Assembly (NCBI GenBank): GCA_947034885.2 | Contig: OX344757.2 | Coordinates: 3,968,001 to 4,032,000, forward strand | DNA from: Thuidium tamariscinum | Taxonomy: Eukaryota; Streptophyta; Bryopsida; Hypnales; Thuidiaceae | DNA length: 64,000 nt | Direction of reading: 5' to 3' | Shown: positions 26,741-38,032 of the stretch, piece after piece | Layout: every line of letters starts with the position of its first letter | How positions within the stretch are numbered: the stretch's first letter is position 1 | Program-made: the position numbers and the translations under genes | The notes under the pieces: model-generated | The model's database searches: none | Told to the model about the DNA's origin: nothing | What the model saw: the letters and a program-made list of their open reading frames with translations, nothing else

Positions 26741-29700
26741 CTATTCTGGAATAGTAATCAATCCTGCTCGAATTAGAAGTAGCTTCAATTCATTGAAGCT
26801 GTAACTAGGTGCATGAATGAATTTGTCTTCATGGATATCCATCTTGTAAAAGTACCTAAACCAAAAGTACAAGTGCTTGCAATTCACATATTGTTGTCGT
26901 CCTCTAATTGCAGATACTGTCATGTTGACAAAGTTTGGGCATGTGCATGTGGGGAACATACCTACTGTAACTCGGTACACATTTTTGTTAGCGTGAGCCC
27001 AGTTTCTAGCACTACTATCACCCCAAGGCTAGGGGAAGGGAGTAGGGTCACTCCCAAAATTTGTCCTTTAACGTTTCCAGCACTCTCCCACTTATTCCTT
27101 TGTTCTATTGTTGGAGCATTTGTGATTCTTCTAATCGCTCGGTTGTTTCTAACCGTTGGATATGCATTCGAATTTGGTGGAGGCGCTTGGTCAAAGAAGA
27201 CCGTGTCAAAAATCCTGGACATATTGAATAATTGACGTGGCGACAATGAAGGCCTCTTTTGGAGATGGAAGCTTGCATGCTGCAAAAACAAAGTTTCTTC
27301 TCGATTGAGGTTGGTTCCAAGCAGAATAGGCCAAACCTTTGGTAGTTGTGGCCAATCAATAACCCATTTACGTTTGGTATTTTTCACACATCGTTTGATG
27401 TTATCCTAGCAGAACTAGAAGTCCACTACTACCTCACGCTTACTCGTGTACTTTTTTTTCTACCACGATAAGTAGGAGCTAGTGTACCACTTTTCCCTTT
27501 TGCTATTTTAGAGGTGCACTTGATGTTTGACGTCTATTGCTGAGCTTGACATCTTGCATTTGATTTGTGGCTAATCCTTGCAATGTGCTATTTTGATGTA
27601 TCACAATCACTTTTAAATGCTACTACCACATATTGTGAGGTTTTGACCTCACTCTATTTTTCATTATCCTCCAACAATTCTTCCGATACCCTTGTGCACT
27701 TTGTTCAAACGCAGGGTTGAGAAAAATTGATTTTATCTAGTCTATGTGAATTTCCATCATCACCAATAGGAACGTCCAACTTCCTCTTCAAGCTTCCAAA
27801 GACTTCTTCTCCTTCCAAATGGGGAGCTCAAGTTCCCAAACCATGTGCTTCAGGCAATGTATTCAAGGCTTTCACAATTTTCTTTGGACACCCACTTTGT
27901 CTTGCAGCTCTCAACTTCAATTCTCCTTTTGATGGGTCTGATCCTGATGAATGGTCTCTAAGGTATGTACAATAGTTTGTCATTTGCATCCATGCCCAAA
28001 TACTATCATCACATGTGGCATCAAACAAATTGTTTCTTCGCTTTCCAGACATTTGTAGCCACTTGTTGCGAACTGTTTCAGATAAATTACAGAAAAGTAT
28101 GTCTGTCATCTCCTCCAAATTCAAACCCTTGAAAACCAAGCACAATAACATAAGAGATTATCAACACATATGAATTTCATATGCTAAAATATGAAAGACT
28201 TCATAAATTACAATGAGAACAAAATGTTTTAATTTTGAACAGGACTTCATATTAAGATCATTCAATCATAGTATTGTAAATTAACTATTTCTTTTGGAAA
28301 TTAATTTCTACAAGTATTACCTAATTTTAGGGGTTTATAACAAAAATCATTTATAAAAAATGAGACTTCAAACTCATTGAAAATTGAAAAGTTCAAAAAA
28401 TAGGAGTAACAGTAGTGAGCACTTGAACATTAGTCGGATCCGACTGATGTTCAAGTGTTCACTACTGTTACTCCATTTTTTGGTACCTTCTACTACTAAA
28501 ACTAATATAAAAATATTAATTATATTTATCCTTCAACAAAATGAGTACTTAAAAATAACAAGTTTCTTCCTAAACGTAAGTAAGATTATTTTTTGGCAAG
28601 GTAAAGAATGATTTTCAGGCAACAAAAGGTGTATACATTTATAATAGGAAATTTTTTGAACTCACCACTATCATGAAGCCCCCCCATTGAAGATATTGAA
28701 AATGTCAGAATGCCATCCAGTGATCCAGGTGATGAAGTGCTTCTTCGTTAGTTGCTCCTGATGAAAACCACCATGAACGAATTGCAAGGTATTGAGTCTC
28801 CACTTCAGCTATAGTCCTTGATTTTTTGTATTGCTTGCATAATATTATGTGTTGTTGTTGAAAATTTTGCTTGATATACTTTTGTATGTGCTTGTGAAGT
28901 GAAGTACTCCAATGTAGTAAACAAGTCCTTTCACAATTCACCATGACTTCGTTAGCCAAACCACTCCCATAAACTATACGAGCTGCATTCCAATTAGCTA
29001 TGAAACCTTTAAAGTTAGGATGAGGCACCCCATGTCGCGCCATGACAGTATTCAAACTCCTCTAAAATTGTACTTGCACCTCAGTATCTTCGGACTGCAT
29101 GTCGCATACTACAATAGTCATAACCTTCTTGTACTGTGAGTCATACACGTGGCAGTCCATAGTGGTCCAATCCTTCACTTGTTTAACGTAGTCAAATATC
29201 ATCCATGAGTTCTGTAGATCACCTCACGCCTTATTAGGTCTACTCCACTTCCAGGTCCTTCAGTGAGCATCTTGAAGATGTATACCTTCTTCTTGCCTTG
29301 ACTTGGGAAGACACTGTCATGTATGAATTCAAACTTTGATTCTTTCTTCATAGTCATGATATTGTCAATGACACCTTCTTTGTTGTTTGAGCAAAAAGAA
29401 TAAATAACGTTTTGTATGTTAGGACTGTTCAAATATTGAAAGTGATTCATAACGTCATCCATTTTCTCCCCCTGCAACATCATTTTTTCTCCTTGTCCAT
29501 TGTGAAATAGGTAATTCAATAGGAAGCCTTTGCTAGCCAATAGTGTAATAGCAAAGTTGGTGGCTGTAGGTGTCTTGCCCACTTGATCGGCAATGAGTGC
29601 TGTAATTTCATTTCTAGAATCTCTATACATGCCTTTTGCTATCGGATGCGTATGATTTCCAAAATGAATAGTGGCTCGACTCATTTTTGGGTTATCACTA

Positions 29701-30788
29701 TAGCAATAGTAAATCCTACCATCGCATTTCTCAATGCAAGTAGGTGAGCCTTTGCACACCTTGCAAACTAGATTACAATCTATTGGAGGACCTTCTCCAA
29801 TCACAAAAAGAAAGATTGTGGAACCGCTCCATTCAGTTTTGTTCTTCCTAGAAGCCCTCTTCAAATATTCACAGTCTATATTCTCATAAGTAAGATGACT
29901 AGCACAAAATGACTTACGGAACTTGAGGTTATCCAAGTTGTTGATGTTTTTTGTGACTAGTTTGCATCATGGATGTCCATCATAACACTTATCCATTCCC
30001 TCCAAGTTTCGAGCTGCAGACAAAGTAGAATTGGGTGTACATGACGTTAATTCAAAGATGACATCTCCGTCATACGAAGGTGGAAAAAACTGCACGCAAC
30101 GGTGGATTAGGGTGTCCAAATCAATTGTGGACAGTTCATTTCGAGACCGGCGAACGGTAAATAGTTGCCTCAAGCTATCTATTATACTCAATTCATCCAA
30201 AAGAGTGGAATATAGCAAAGGACGCAAAAATGGAGATTGAAGAAGACTAATAGATGGCGCAACTTCACTAGATTTCATAATTGATGTACTTTGATCCCGT
30301 GCTGCTTCCTTCTTTGTTTTCAAATTTGGAGACTCTCCTTCCGATTCACTTAACAACTCTATAATGATATCAAACTTTTCTACCTTCACTTTTCTAAGAA
30401 TTACATTGTTAAAGAGAGGGAGAAAGCAGTCATTCGTTTGACTACGTATAAGTGCTGGAGACATGTAAGGCATGTTCATCGTAGAATTATCTGATTGTCG
30501 ACTTAATATCTCTCTGGTTGCACTTAGAAAATTTAAAGGAAGTCCATAAGCTCTATAATTCCCTAATCCAAGGTACCAACACTATCTTTCTTCTTCAACG
30601 CTCCTTACTATAGGAATAGATTGTTGCAACTCACCAGAATTTGACTTCCTCTCTTCTTCAACATAGATAGAGGACTCAACAAACTTAAATCTGACATGCA
30701 GGAGGTGGCTAAAAACTTTAGCACGTCCATCATGATCTAGAGGGAACACCAACGGAATCTCGTTACCATCTACTCTAAGACAAGCCAT
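26741..30788 (-). pseudogene. Gene A of element 1: MULE-type transposase with zinc cluster and SWIM finger, decayed
   Basis: Homologous along its length to the better copy at 49101-53159. It starts MACLRVDGNE (ATG 30788), has an intron at 28128-28665, and ends ...LITIPE. A SUMO-interaction-like IIIELLSESEGE lies near 30370. A Cys/His cluster (CEYLKR ... CKVC ... HFGNHTHP) is encoded around 29870-29660. The SWIM finger CTCPNF...CKHLYFWF is encoded around 26910-26850. Damage includes in-frame stops (one replacing the Trp of HPWCKL), a frame-changing deletion near 29210, and a 15-nt in-frame deletion near 29000. That deletion removes the Asp of the MADSAM motif present in element 2, a likely catalytic residue. 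It cannot encode active transposase. Confidence 0.87.
28394..28483. repeat. 90-bp near-perfect palindrome in the gene A intron (element 1)
   Basis: Arms of 45 bp pair almost completely, meeting at CGGATCCG with no loop. It lies inside the intron of gene A, as does the palindrome at 51438-51509 in element 2. The arm sequence differs from the GGGGGTCC family in element 2; only the CGGATC centre is shared. Confidence 0.85.
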
Positions 30789-31422
30789 ACTCAAAATTCG
30801 AATAATACAAGTATTGGAAATAAAGTAGATCACAGTGAAAAATGGAAGAAGAATTCTTATACAACTCCAAGTTCAAAGGTGCAATGATTGCAATTTCTAT
30901 AGCGGATAGAAGCAACAAGTATGAAGTAAGTACATAATCTCCCATTCATTCTCAATTATTTCTATCTTAACCATATCGCCATGTACTATAATGAAAAGAA
31001 AGACGTTTTAGAAATAAATTAAAGGACAAAGGTAGCCACTAAATAATATCTTGTATTAAAGGTAGTCATGAACTATGAGAGTTTAAGACCCTAATGAGTT
31101 TCTTAATTTTTCTTCTTAAAATTAATAATTACGAGTTTAGGGCATAATAACAAATACAATTTTTTTTTCTGTCAGACATTTCAATAAAGAAGGCAAACCT
31201 AAAGTAATAAATTATTTGATGAATACTCCTCTTTGTTTTATGGAATTTTGAATAAGAAAATAAGAATAGAGGACTTGGGTGATGGGAATCTAACAATATT
31301 GTTATCATTGCTTTTTTATATAGTCTTTTTTTGTTTTAATAGCTCATCTATTCTCATTTTAAATCCACCTTCCTTGACTTGGTATTTCCTGGGGTAAATT
31401 CGCAATCATGTAACAATTCTTC

Positions 31423-31736
31423 CAAATTATCTAGGGGAGGACAATTCCCGTTTTTTAATAACCTACGTGCGGCGGAATATAGGGTACATTTAAATAATCT
31501 TAGGTAAAATTTATAAGAAATTTACATATAAAATAGGGTACATTAAAAAGGCAAAGTGTTTTAAAAATAAAATAGGGATGATAATATGGCTGATTTTTCC
31601 GCTTTATGGTAAAATAGGGGCTCTTTTAATGTTGCCAAGTAATGATTACAAGTAATTGATAGCCCCCCTAAAAATATCCCACCGCCGCATGTGGGTCCCC
31701 CAAATATACAAAAAGTGTCCTCCCCGGGCAAATTAT
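31423..31736. mobile_element. hAT-type MITE, copy 2, nested in MULE element 1
   Basis: The element is 31431-31728 (298 bp), nearly identical to 21191-21488 and in the same orientation. It has its own 8-bp duplication, CAAATTAT (31423-31430 and 31729-31736). It sits between genes A and B of element 1, so it inserted after that element. The two copies differ at few positions, implying fairly recent activity. Confidence 0.9.
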
Positions 31737-32440
31737 AAATAGAGATATTAATTCAATTTATTTTCTTAAGTACATAACAAAGGTATCTAAGGGAGGAGGC
31801 TCCTAAACCGCTCATCTAAGGGCAAGTCCTCCTTTTTCATGTTTTTTTTTGGATGGTAATATTTTTCACTCATTTTTCAGTGAAAGAAAAATAAACGAGG
31901 AATCTAACACAAGTTGTTTCATATTTTTTGAAGCATTATTGAATTAGTTATGAATTTTCAAACTTAGTTTAGCATAGGGCCCTGTCTATGATCAATAGGC
32001 CTTGCAAACCCATACATGTGCATTTAAAAAAAAATCTAGCTTGCTTCAAAAACTAGCACTGCAACATGTAAAAAGTAATAGTGTTTGTTTCTAAAAGTGT
32101 TCCTTTCTAAAACTGAAATGAATATTAGAATAAATCATTATTTCAGATTTTTGAACACTTGAAAGAAGGTACTGCAACAACTAATTTTTATTTTGAAAAA
32201 CTTCATTGAATTATTAAAAATAAAGAAGCCTTTTTCTGATGGGCCATGATTTAAATCTTTCATTTTTAATGATGTGAGAAGTTCTTCATCACATGATTGA
32301 AGCTTTCATTTTTCAGTCCAACTACTTTGGCATTTACTACTCCATCTCCCCCAAAACTACCGGCATCATAAGTGTGGCAGTGGCACATCAAGAATTTGAA
32401 ATGTACATCTCACTTAAGGGAATAGGAAATTGGCACATTT

Positions 32441-32835
32441 GATATGCAGATTTTTGGAGGCTCCCAAAACTGCCGCCATGAGTCATGAGTTGGCACTCTG
32501 GCAGCTAGGCTAGTCAGAAAATGTGGATCAAAAAATCCGATTTAATTTGATATGTAGATTTTTGGAGGCTCTTAGAATTGTTGCCATGAGTCATGAGCTA
32601 GCAGCCAGGCTGGTCAGAAAATGTGAACCAGAAAATCCGATTTAATTTGATATGCAGATTTTTGGAGGCTCCCAAAACTGCCGCCATGAGTCATGAACTA
32701 GCAGCTAGGCTGGTCAGAAAATGTGAATCAGAGAATCCAATTTTATTTAATATGCAGATTTTTGGAGGCTTCCAAAACTGCCGCCATGAATCATAAGCTG
32801 GCAGCTAGGCTAGTACAGAAAATGTGGAGGCAGAC
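32441..32835. repeat. Tandem repeat, about 100-108 bp x 4, in element 1
   Basis: Units start at 32441, 32549, 32649 and 32749, each with 'gatatgcagatttttggaggct', 'ctgccgccatgagtcatga' and 'ggtcagaaaatgtg' phrases in order. It lies between the nested MITE and gene B. No coding function evident. Confidence 0.85.
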
Positions 32836-32959
32836 CTTGAATTAAGGATTTTAGGCACGTGTAAAGTAAGCCTACAAGTGCTATAACTTGGAGCTCTTTC
32901 ACTTGATGTTATGTTGTAGGTGTTCCCGCAAGTGTTCTCCATGTTCTCTCCATCTCCTT

Positions 32960-33127
32960 ATGCTTGTTCATGATCATAGCTCTTTTGAAGCTCCAATGTG
33001 TAGTAGGAAGAAGAAGAGGCATAGTTCTTTATTTTTTTCTTCATGTAGGGCGTTGAGGAGGTCTCGGATGGCAAGAGGGAAGAGAGCAATTTCAAGAATA
33101 AGTTTGTCTGCAGTTGATGACTTTTAG
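32960..33127 (+). CDS. Gene B of element 1: small basic protein, divergent from gene A
   Basis: The translation contains CSRKKKRHSSLFFSSCRALR followed by RSRMARGKRA. It aligns with GRTRKRRRLLYFSSRKALNK followed by ARMTKRSRGAA at the same relative place in element 2 (48068-48346, also divergent from gene A). Both copies also have MLV just upstream. The start is uncertain: ATG 32960 is used by analogy, but an upstream ATG at 32888 is in frame. A possible further exon (acceptor gatgcgcag near 33344, donor GAG/GTGAGA near 33440) would add a basic segment. The function is unknown; the Arg/Lys richness suggests nucleic-acid binding or nuclear localisation. This copy may be degenerate. Confidence 0.5.
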   Translation: MLVHDHSSFEAPMCSRKKKRHSSLFFSSCRALRRSRMARGKRAISRISLSAVDDF

Positions 33128-33689
33128 AAAGTACTTGAGTTTGAAGGACATACCCTTGGAGAGTAGTCTCAAAATCAGATTGAAGGCGTTCATAGTGTAA
33201 GTTAGTTTAGTTTCATTATTTCAGTGAACGCAATTTGTACATAGGATAAAGCTGAAATCCATACTAAATCCTAAACATTCACTCTTCCGAGATTACTAGA
33301 AAGAATAGATTATTCATGTAAAAATCCTTGAATCGATGCGCAGGAACAGGCCAAAATGGTGAGAACTTTGTGCAGCCAAAGGCAATAAGGAGGAGCAAAG
33401 GACTCTATGATAGGAAACGACGAAAACCTCCATGTAGCTGAGGTGAGAAATTTTACTCTTGTCGTTTTCAATTTGATACCTAGAACTGAAAAAAAATAGT
33501 GCGTGCCCTTGCAACTAGAGAAGCCTCAACTGCCGGCCTGCCAGCCTGCCTGCGCTACCCTGGGCTCACAGAGCTCGGCTGAACCCAACTGTGCGGGCGT
33601 CCGTCCCCAATTATAGGGGCGCACACAATTTTTTTTTTGTTTAAGAGGAACCTGATTCCAGGGTAGCACGAGCTATCACTTGGAGATCA

Positions 33690-33786
33690 GTCGGATCCAC
33701 GGTCATAGGTCCTTTATTAAAAATATTTGAATTTTTTTTTCCTGCTCACAAGCTCATGCTCACAGGCTCGCCAAATAGCAACCCTG
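33690..33786 (-). repeat. Element 1 right terminal repeat (B side)
   Basis: Read inward from 33786 it starts CAGGGTTGCTATTTGGCGAGCC, then GTGAGC motifs, a T-rich tract, and ACCTATGACCGTGG followed by GATCCGACTGAT. An additional CAGGG-type phrase in inverted position occurs at 33659. It matches the B-side end of element 2 (37729-37822). Confidence 0.82.
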
Positions 33787-33796
33787 ATCCATCAAA
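33787..33796. repeat. Right 10-bp target-site duplication of MULE element 1
   Basis: ATCCATCAAA, identical to 25598-25607, directly abuts the CCCTG end of the element. Confidence 0.9.
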
Positions 33797-33810
33797 TATA
33801 CTCTAAGTAG

Positions 33811-34150
33811 AGTTCTAGACTACATTTAGACATAGTAGAATAACTTTCTTCAAAAAAAATTGAACAAAAATAGGTGGGGAATCAAATGGAGTTTCACCTC
33901 CAAAAATCTATTTGACATTTTAAGTTTTCAATCAAAAGTTATAAACAAATTTTAGAGAGGGGTTTGGAAATGACAGTTTTTTTGCCATTTTAAAACTTCT
34001 TGTCTAAAATTTGTCTATAACTTTTGATTGGAGACTTGAAATGTCAAATGGATTTTTGGAGATGAAACTTGATTTTATCCCCCACCTTCTTTTAGTCCAA
34101 AGTTTTTTGAAAAATTATTCTACAATGCCTAAATGAGGTCTAAAATTCTA
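33811..34150. repeat. Imperfect inverted repeat (foldback), arms about 160 bp
   Basis: The left arm (from about 33811) and the reverse complement of the right arm (to about 34150) share ordered phrases: 'ctagacYacatttag', 'tagaataa.tt', 'ggtgggg', 'ctccaaaaatc.atttgacat', 'caatcaaaagttata.acaaattttaga'. The centre is near 33985. It has no coding capacity and is probably a foldback-type non-autonomous element; its ends are not certain. Confidence 0.72.
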
Positions 34151-34991
34151 CTTTTAACACAATTTGCTAGTCATAACTTAACTATGAGTGGTTGAGCTCC
34201 TATTCACCCTCATTTATATATTCATATGTTTTGTTCTACCTCCTAGTATCCCACTTGTATGAAGAGGTTGTCATCTCCGCACTTTTAACACTAATCTATG
34301 AGGCATTCAAAGCTCAATTGTATATGATTCATTAGACTACTTTGAATATAGTGCTAAGTTAAGTAACATTAAGTTTCAATTAAATTTTCTAATTAAATTT
34401 TATAGTCTTGTTCATGTGGTGGATCTACATATGTAGTAGCCTTGCCTTTGTTGTGATTATTGCTTTTTGTGTAATTTGCCTATGTGAAAATCTAAAAACT
34501 TGAATTCCTAAATATTTTAAATTTGATTAAATCTTGAAAAAAAATCAATACAATTGTACTCATTACTTGTCCAAATTAAAATGTTCTAACCAACACATGT
34601 AATTAACATACATCAATTCATTTTTGTGCTATCTTGGACAATTTTTTTCTTGTAGTGGAAAGCTCTCCATAAGAATGGGCACATGGACTTTGTTTATGGA
34701 CCTACAATGTGAAAGTTGCAAATTTTTGAATTATTTTTTAGATTAAATAAATAAATGACATCAAAATCCCTCTACAATTAAGAAAATTTTAAAAATACAT
34801 ATTCATTATTAACCTTAAAAAATTTCATTCACCATAATATGGAAACCTCTAATTGTACTTCAATTGAGAGTTCGATTAGGTGTTTGTGTTTACAGGGAAT
34901 CAAACAACAACGAACAATTAAGTCCTACTAATTGAAATGGAAATTTTACACGTGTCTAGTAGTTAATGAAGTCATGAGGCCACTATAATTT
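34151..34991. other. AT-rich intergenic DNA
   Basis: No gene seen. One partial copy of the dispersed repeat ('ctacaatgtgaaagttgcaa') lies near 34660-34730. Confidence 0.6.
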
Positions 34992-35800
34992 GGACAAATC
35001 ATGTTGTCTATTCATTCAGGAAGAAATGCATCTTTTGTTCAAGACAAAATTGTTGTAAGATATGACAAGATAGGGAAGTGTAGGTAGTTGATAGAAAACT
35101 TTGTAGTCCATTCTAAAGCTGCCTATAATTGTGAGAAACAAGTAGCTTGTGATGAAATCATGGTAGCTTACATAGATAGGACATCTAACATAAAGCAATA
35201 CATAAAAGACAAGCTAGTCAAATTTGGCATCAAAATTTAGTATTGCACTAGTAGCAAGTTGTAGAATGTATACAATCTTATAGTATATGATGGATACAAA
35301 AACTAGAGGTCAAAGAAGGATTATGGAACAAAAATTGTGCTTCAATTAGTATATGACCTTACAAGATTTGGGCATATAAAAGTGATAGATTGTTTCTTCA
35401 CGTCTCCTTGTTTAGCAAATTCTTTGTTGATTGTTGGAATTTGGCTAATGGGAACAATGAAACCTTATTGCATCCAAATGCCCAATCATCTTGCTTAATA
35501 TGCGAAAGAAGACCTTTTGAGGGGAACATAAGTTGTAGTTCATTTTCTTAATACATCATCTGACCCTCTATTGACTAGGTGCATCACAATGAGATGGGTG
35601 AGTAGTAGATGCAATGTGTATCATGTGTCCCCTATTCAAAAGAAATACAAAGAATCAATAAAATGTATTGATATTATAGACCAATGTTGTATCAAATACA
35701 TCACCCAAGTTATATCCCACAAGTGGTGGCATCATCTCTTATTCTTTATCTTTGATACCTCTCTTGAAAATGCATGCGTATTGTACAAAGTACATTAATT
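34992..35800 (+). pseudogene. Decayed piggyBac transposase
   Basis: Plus-strand translation keeps the order of piggyBac (DDE_Tnp_1_7) landmarks. ACDEIMVAYIDRTSNIKQYI corresponds to the SIDExMxPFKGR...KQY block. NVYNLIVYDG corresponds to the xGYxxxFxVYxG block. VIDCFFTSP corresponds to the xxDNFFTSP block with the second catalytic Asp. HKWWHHLLFFIFDTSLENA then ILYK-like VLYKVH corresponds to the C-terminal RKWWKxLFFxLLDxxxxNA block. Several in-frame TAG codons interrupt it (one probably replacing a Trp after GIKI), so it is dead. No N-terminal part and no flanking TTAA ends were identified, so the element's limits are unknown. Confidence 0.8.
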
Positions 35801-37718
35801 GCATAGGAAGGCATGACATAGGTCACCCTAAACACTCCATTTCACATGTTGACTTCCACTATGAAGTAGCATCATGGCTAGTTTGCCTAGCATTTTAAGT
35901 AAGGCAAACGGGAGATAATATGAACTTGTCAAATTGTGGCATACATGAATGTCAATGAGCAAGAATACAAAGGAAGAAGTGTCAATTATATAGTTGCAAG
36001 CAAAATTGATTTTATTTAGGTTATGTAGGGGCATTTTTATATCAACAAAGTTGTTATTGCCTAATTCACACCAGTACTAAGTTTCCTACAAAAATATGGC
36101 TATAATGCTTTGATTTAAATTTCAAGTGTGGTTGCTATTTTACAAGGAAGAAGACTTCTAAGGAATAATGAACTATAATCAACATCATGTTGATGTAGAC
36201 ATGATGTGTCACCAATAGGGCACTTAGAAGGTCATTTCAATAGCAAATTAGTGTCGTATTTAGCATAATTGACGTCAGGATGAGTGCTTGTTGTAGCATT
36301 AGGCATTTCTTTTGTTAATTGGATGGTACATGAGGTAGCTGCAAGAGCTATTTTATTTGTCACTTGGGTAGGTGTAAAGAATAGAGCAACAAGAAGTTTT
36401 TGGAGGTGAAGATGTCAACTTGCTTTTTGTGTTTTGAAGCAAGTACAGAATTGCCCATAAACCTAGGGTAGCCTAATAGAAGAAGTGTGCTAAGTTAGTG
36501 TCAGTTGTTTTGTGTCTTCAAACTGCATATTGTAGTCTAGGCCACTTTCCTTCATTTTTTTGGCCACTACTTTTCTTAGGTAACTCTTGAAGCACCAAAA
36601 CAATGTTGGTGAATGTGAGTCGATAGTTAATGGCTAATTTTTTTAGTTTATAGGTTTGAAATTCACCACTTGCACTTGGACATGCATGTTAAAACTTCCT
36701 TCAAATACGACAAAAGGGTGGAGCTTCTATAGTTTTTTCATTTGGGCTTTGTAGAGTACATTGACGTACTTACTTTTGTAGTTTCATTGTAAGGGCTGAT
36801 TTGGAGTCTTGGATGGGTGAAGCAACTGCCAAAGTAATTTTTCTCAATGTTTGAGTTCTTACTAATCACCATATCAAGTGCAATAAAAAAAAGCTCCCTA
36901 AACTAGGATTTGATGGAGCCTGTTTTTTAAAATGCACATCTCCAACCGCATTACGAAGTTCAAGGCATGTGAATATGGTACCAAATTTACATCAAAAGTA
37001 AAGATTGTTAAGTTAATGTGGGGCTTAATGTCAAAGTAATGTCAAGTTAACTAGAGTTAGATTAATGCAAGCTTAACTTTAGAATAAATTATCATCCTAA
37101 TGCTAAATAGGCACTTAAATAATTAAACATATTTTTTATGGTAGATTAAGCCTATACTAATGAATCCTAATTTGGATGCAAAAATACTACTACTTGTGTT
37201 CTAACATAATAACATGTAACTTAAACTTTAATATCACACCTTGTAGATTTAATGATCTAAAGACTCTACAATATATACACTACTTTGGTGCAAAAATGAT
37301 ACAATGTTAGATTGGACACAATTACGTGCAATAGTGTCTTGTGATGTTAAAATGTCATTTTATTTTACTAAAATGAGACTACATTTTTATAGAAGTGATA
37401 GCAATGAGTGAATTTTTGATGCTAAAATAGCAATGAAGTTGCATTATAAGAACATATAATTTTAATAGAAATACTATACCTACATACCATCATACACTAA
37501 TGATGCTAAAATGATGCCACAATTGCATCAAAATGGAATACAATAAATTTATAAACTTTAACATTGAATTAGTAATTAAGAGTTGTTTTGAAATATTTAA
37601 TTTTGATACTATAGTGGCACAAAAAGTATAGTACAATGATACTATAAATATAAGTTTTGTCCAATGATGATACAAGAATATTATACATATAGCCACTTTT
37701 TAGTACTAAATAATATTC
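35801..37718. other. AT-rich intergenic DNA, no gene seen
   Basis: Sequence after the piggyBac remnant and before MULE element 2. It has no recognisable gene and may include further decayed piggyBac sequence. Confidence 0.55.
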
Positions 37719-37728
37719 ATACACATTT
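37719..37728. repeat. Left 10-bp target-site duplication of MULE element 2
   Basis: ATACACATTT lies directly before the CAGGGTTGCTAG terminus and recurs exactly at 53675-53684, directly after the other terminus. Confidence 0.92.
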
Positions 37729-37822
37729 CAGGGTTGCTAGCATGTGAGCCTGTGAGCAGGAACTTTTTTTTTCCAAAAAAGTGGATGAGGATCTGTAACC
37801 GTGGATTTACCTATGACCGTGG
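37729..37822 (+). repeat. Element 2 left terminal repeat (B side)
   Basis: CAGGGTTGCTAGCATGTGAGCC then GTGAGC, a T-rich tract, 'gtaaccgtgg' and 'acctatgaccgtgg'. It shares its start with the right end of element 1, and its internal motifs with all four ends. Confidence 0.85.
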
Positions 37823-38032
37823 TTTTGAAAAATCTATACTATTTTTGGATTGTTAGGATTTAGGGTTTAGAAATTCTTATCTAAAAATTTGGGGTTCATC
37901 AAAATAGCTTGTATTTCCAAATTTTGGATGAAAAAAATTGAGTAGCCTTAGGATTATACGTTTGTTTCCATTCTTTACCATTTGTTTCTTGGAAGTATAC
38001 TGTATTTCGAGAAACATGAAATATTTTATTCA

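Larger units (their letters stand above)
25608..33786 (-). mobile_element. MULE-like element 1 (8.2 kb), gene A and gene B
   Basis: An 8179-bp element bounded by a perfect 10-bp duplication. The left end starts CAACGATGCTAG and the right end, read inward, CAGGGTTGCTA. Both terminal regions carry repeated GTGAGC motifs, a T-rich tract and an ACCTATGACC.TGG motif. Inside are a transposase pseudogene on the minus strand (26741-30788), a hAT-type MITE inserted later (31431-31728), a 100-bp tandem repeat (32441-32835), and a divergent small basic ORF on the plus strand (32960-33127). Gene order mirrors the A-B half of element 2. The methyltransferase gene of element 2 is absent. The strand given is that of the transposase. 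Confidence 0.9.

Noticed and set aside
21191-31728. The two 298-bp direct repeats 10 kb apart as the LTRs of one element.
   Set aside because: Each copy has inverted termini and its own different 8-bp duplication, so they are separate MITE insertions.
33659-33786. A small stand-alone hAT-like element with CAGGGTAGC / GCAACCCTG ends.
   Set aside because: No 8-bp duplication flanks it, while the outer end forms a perfect 10-bp duplication with 25598-25607, so it is the terminal repeat of MULE element 1.
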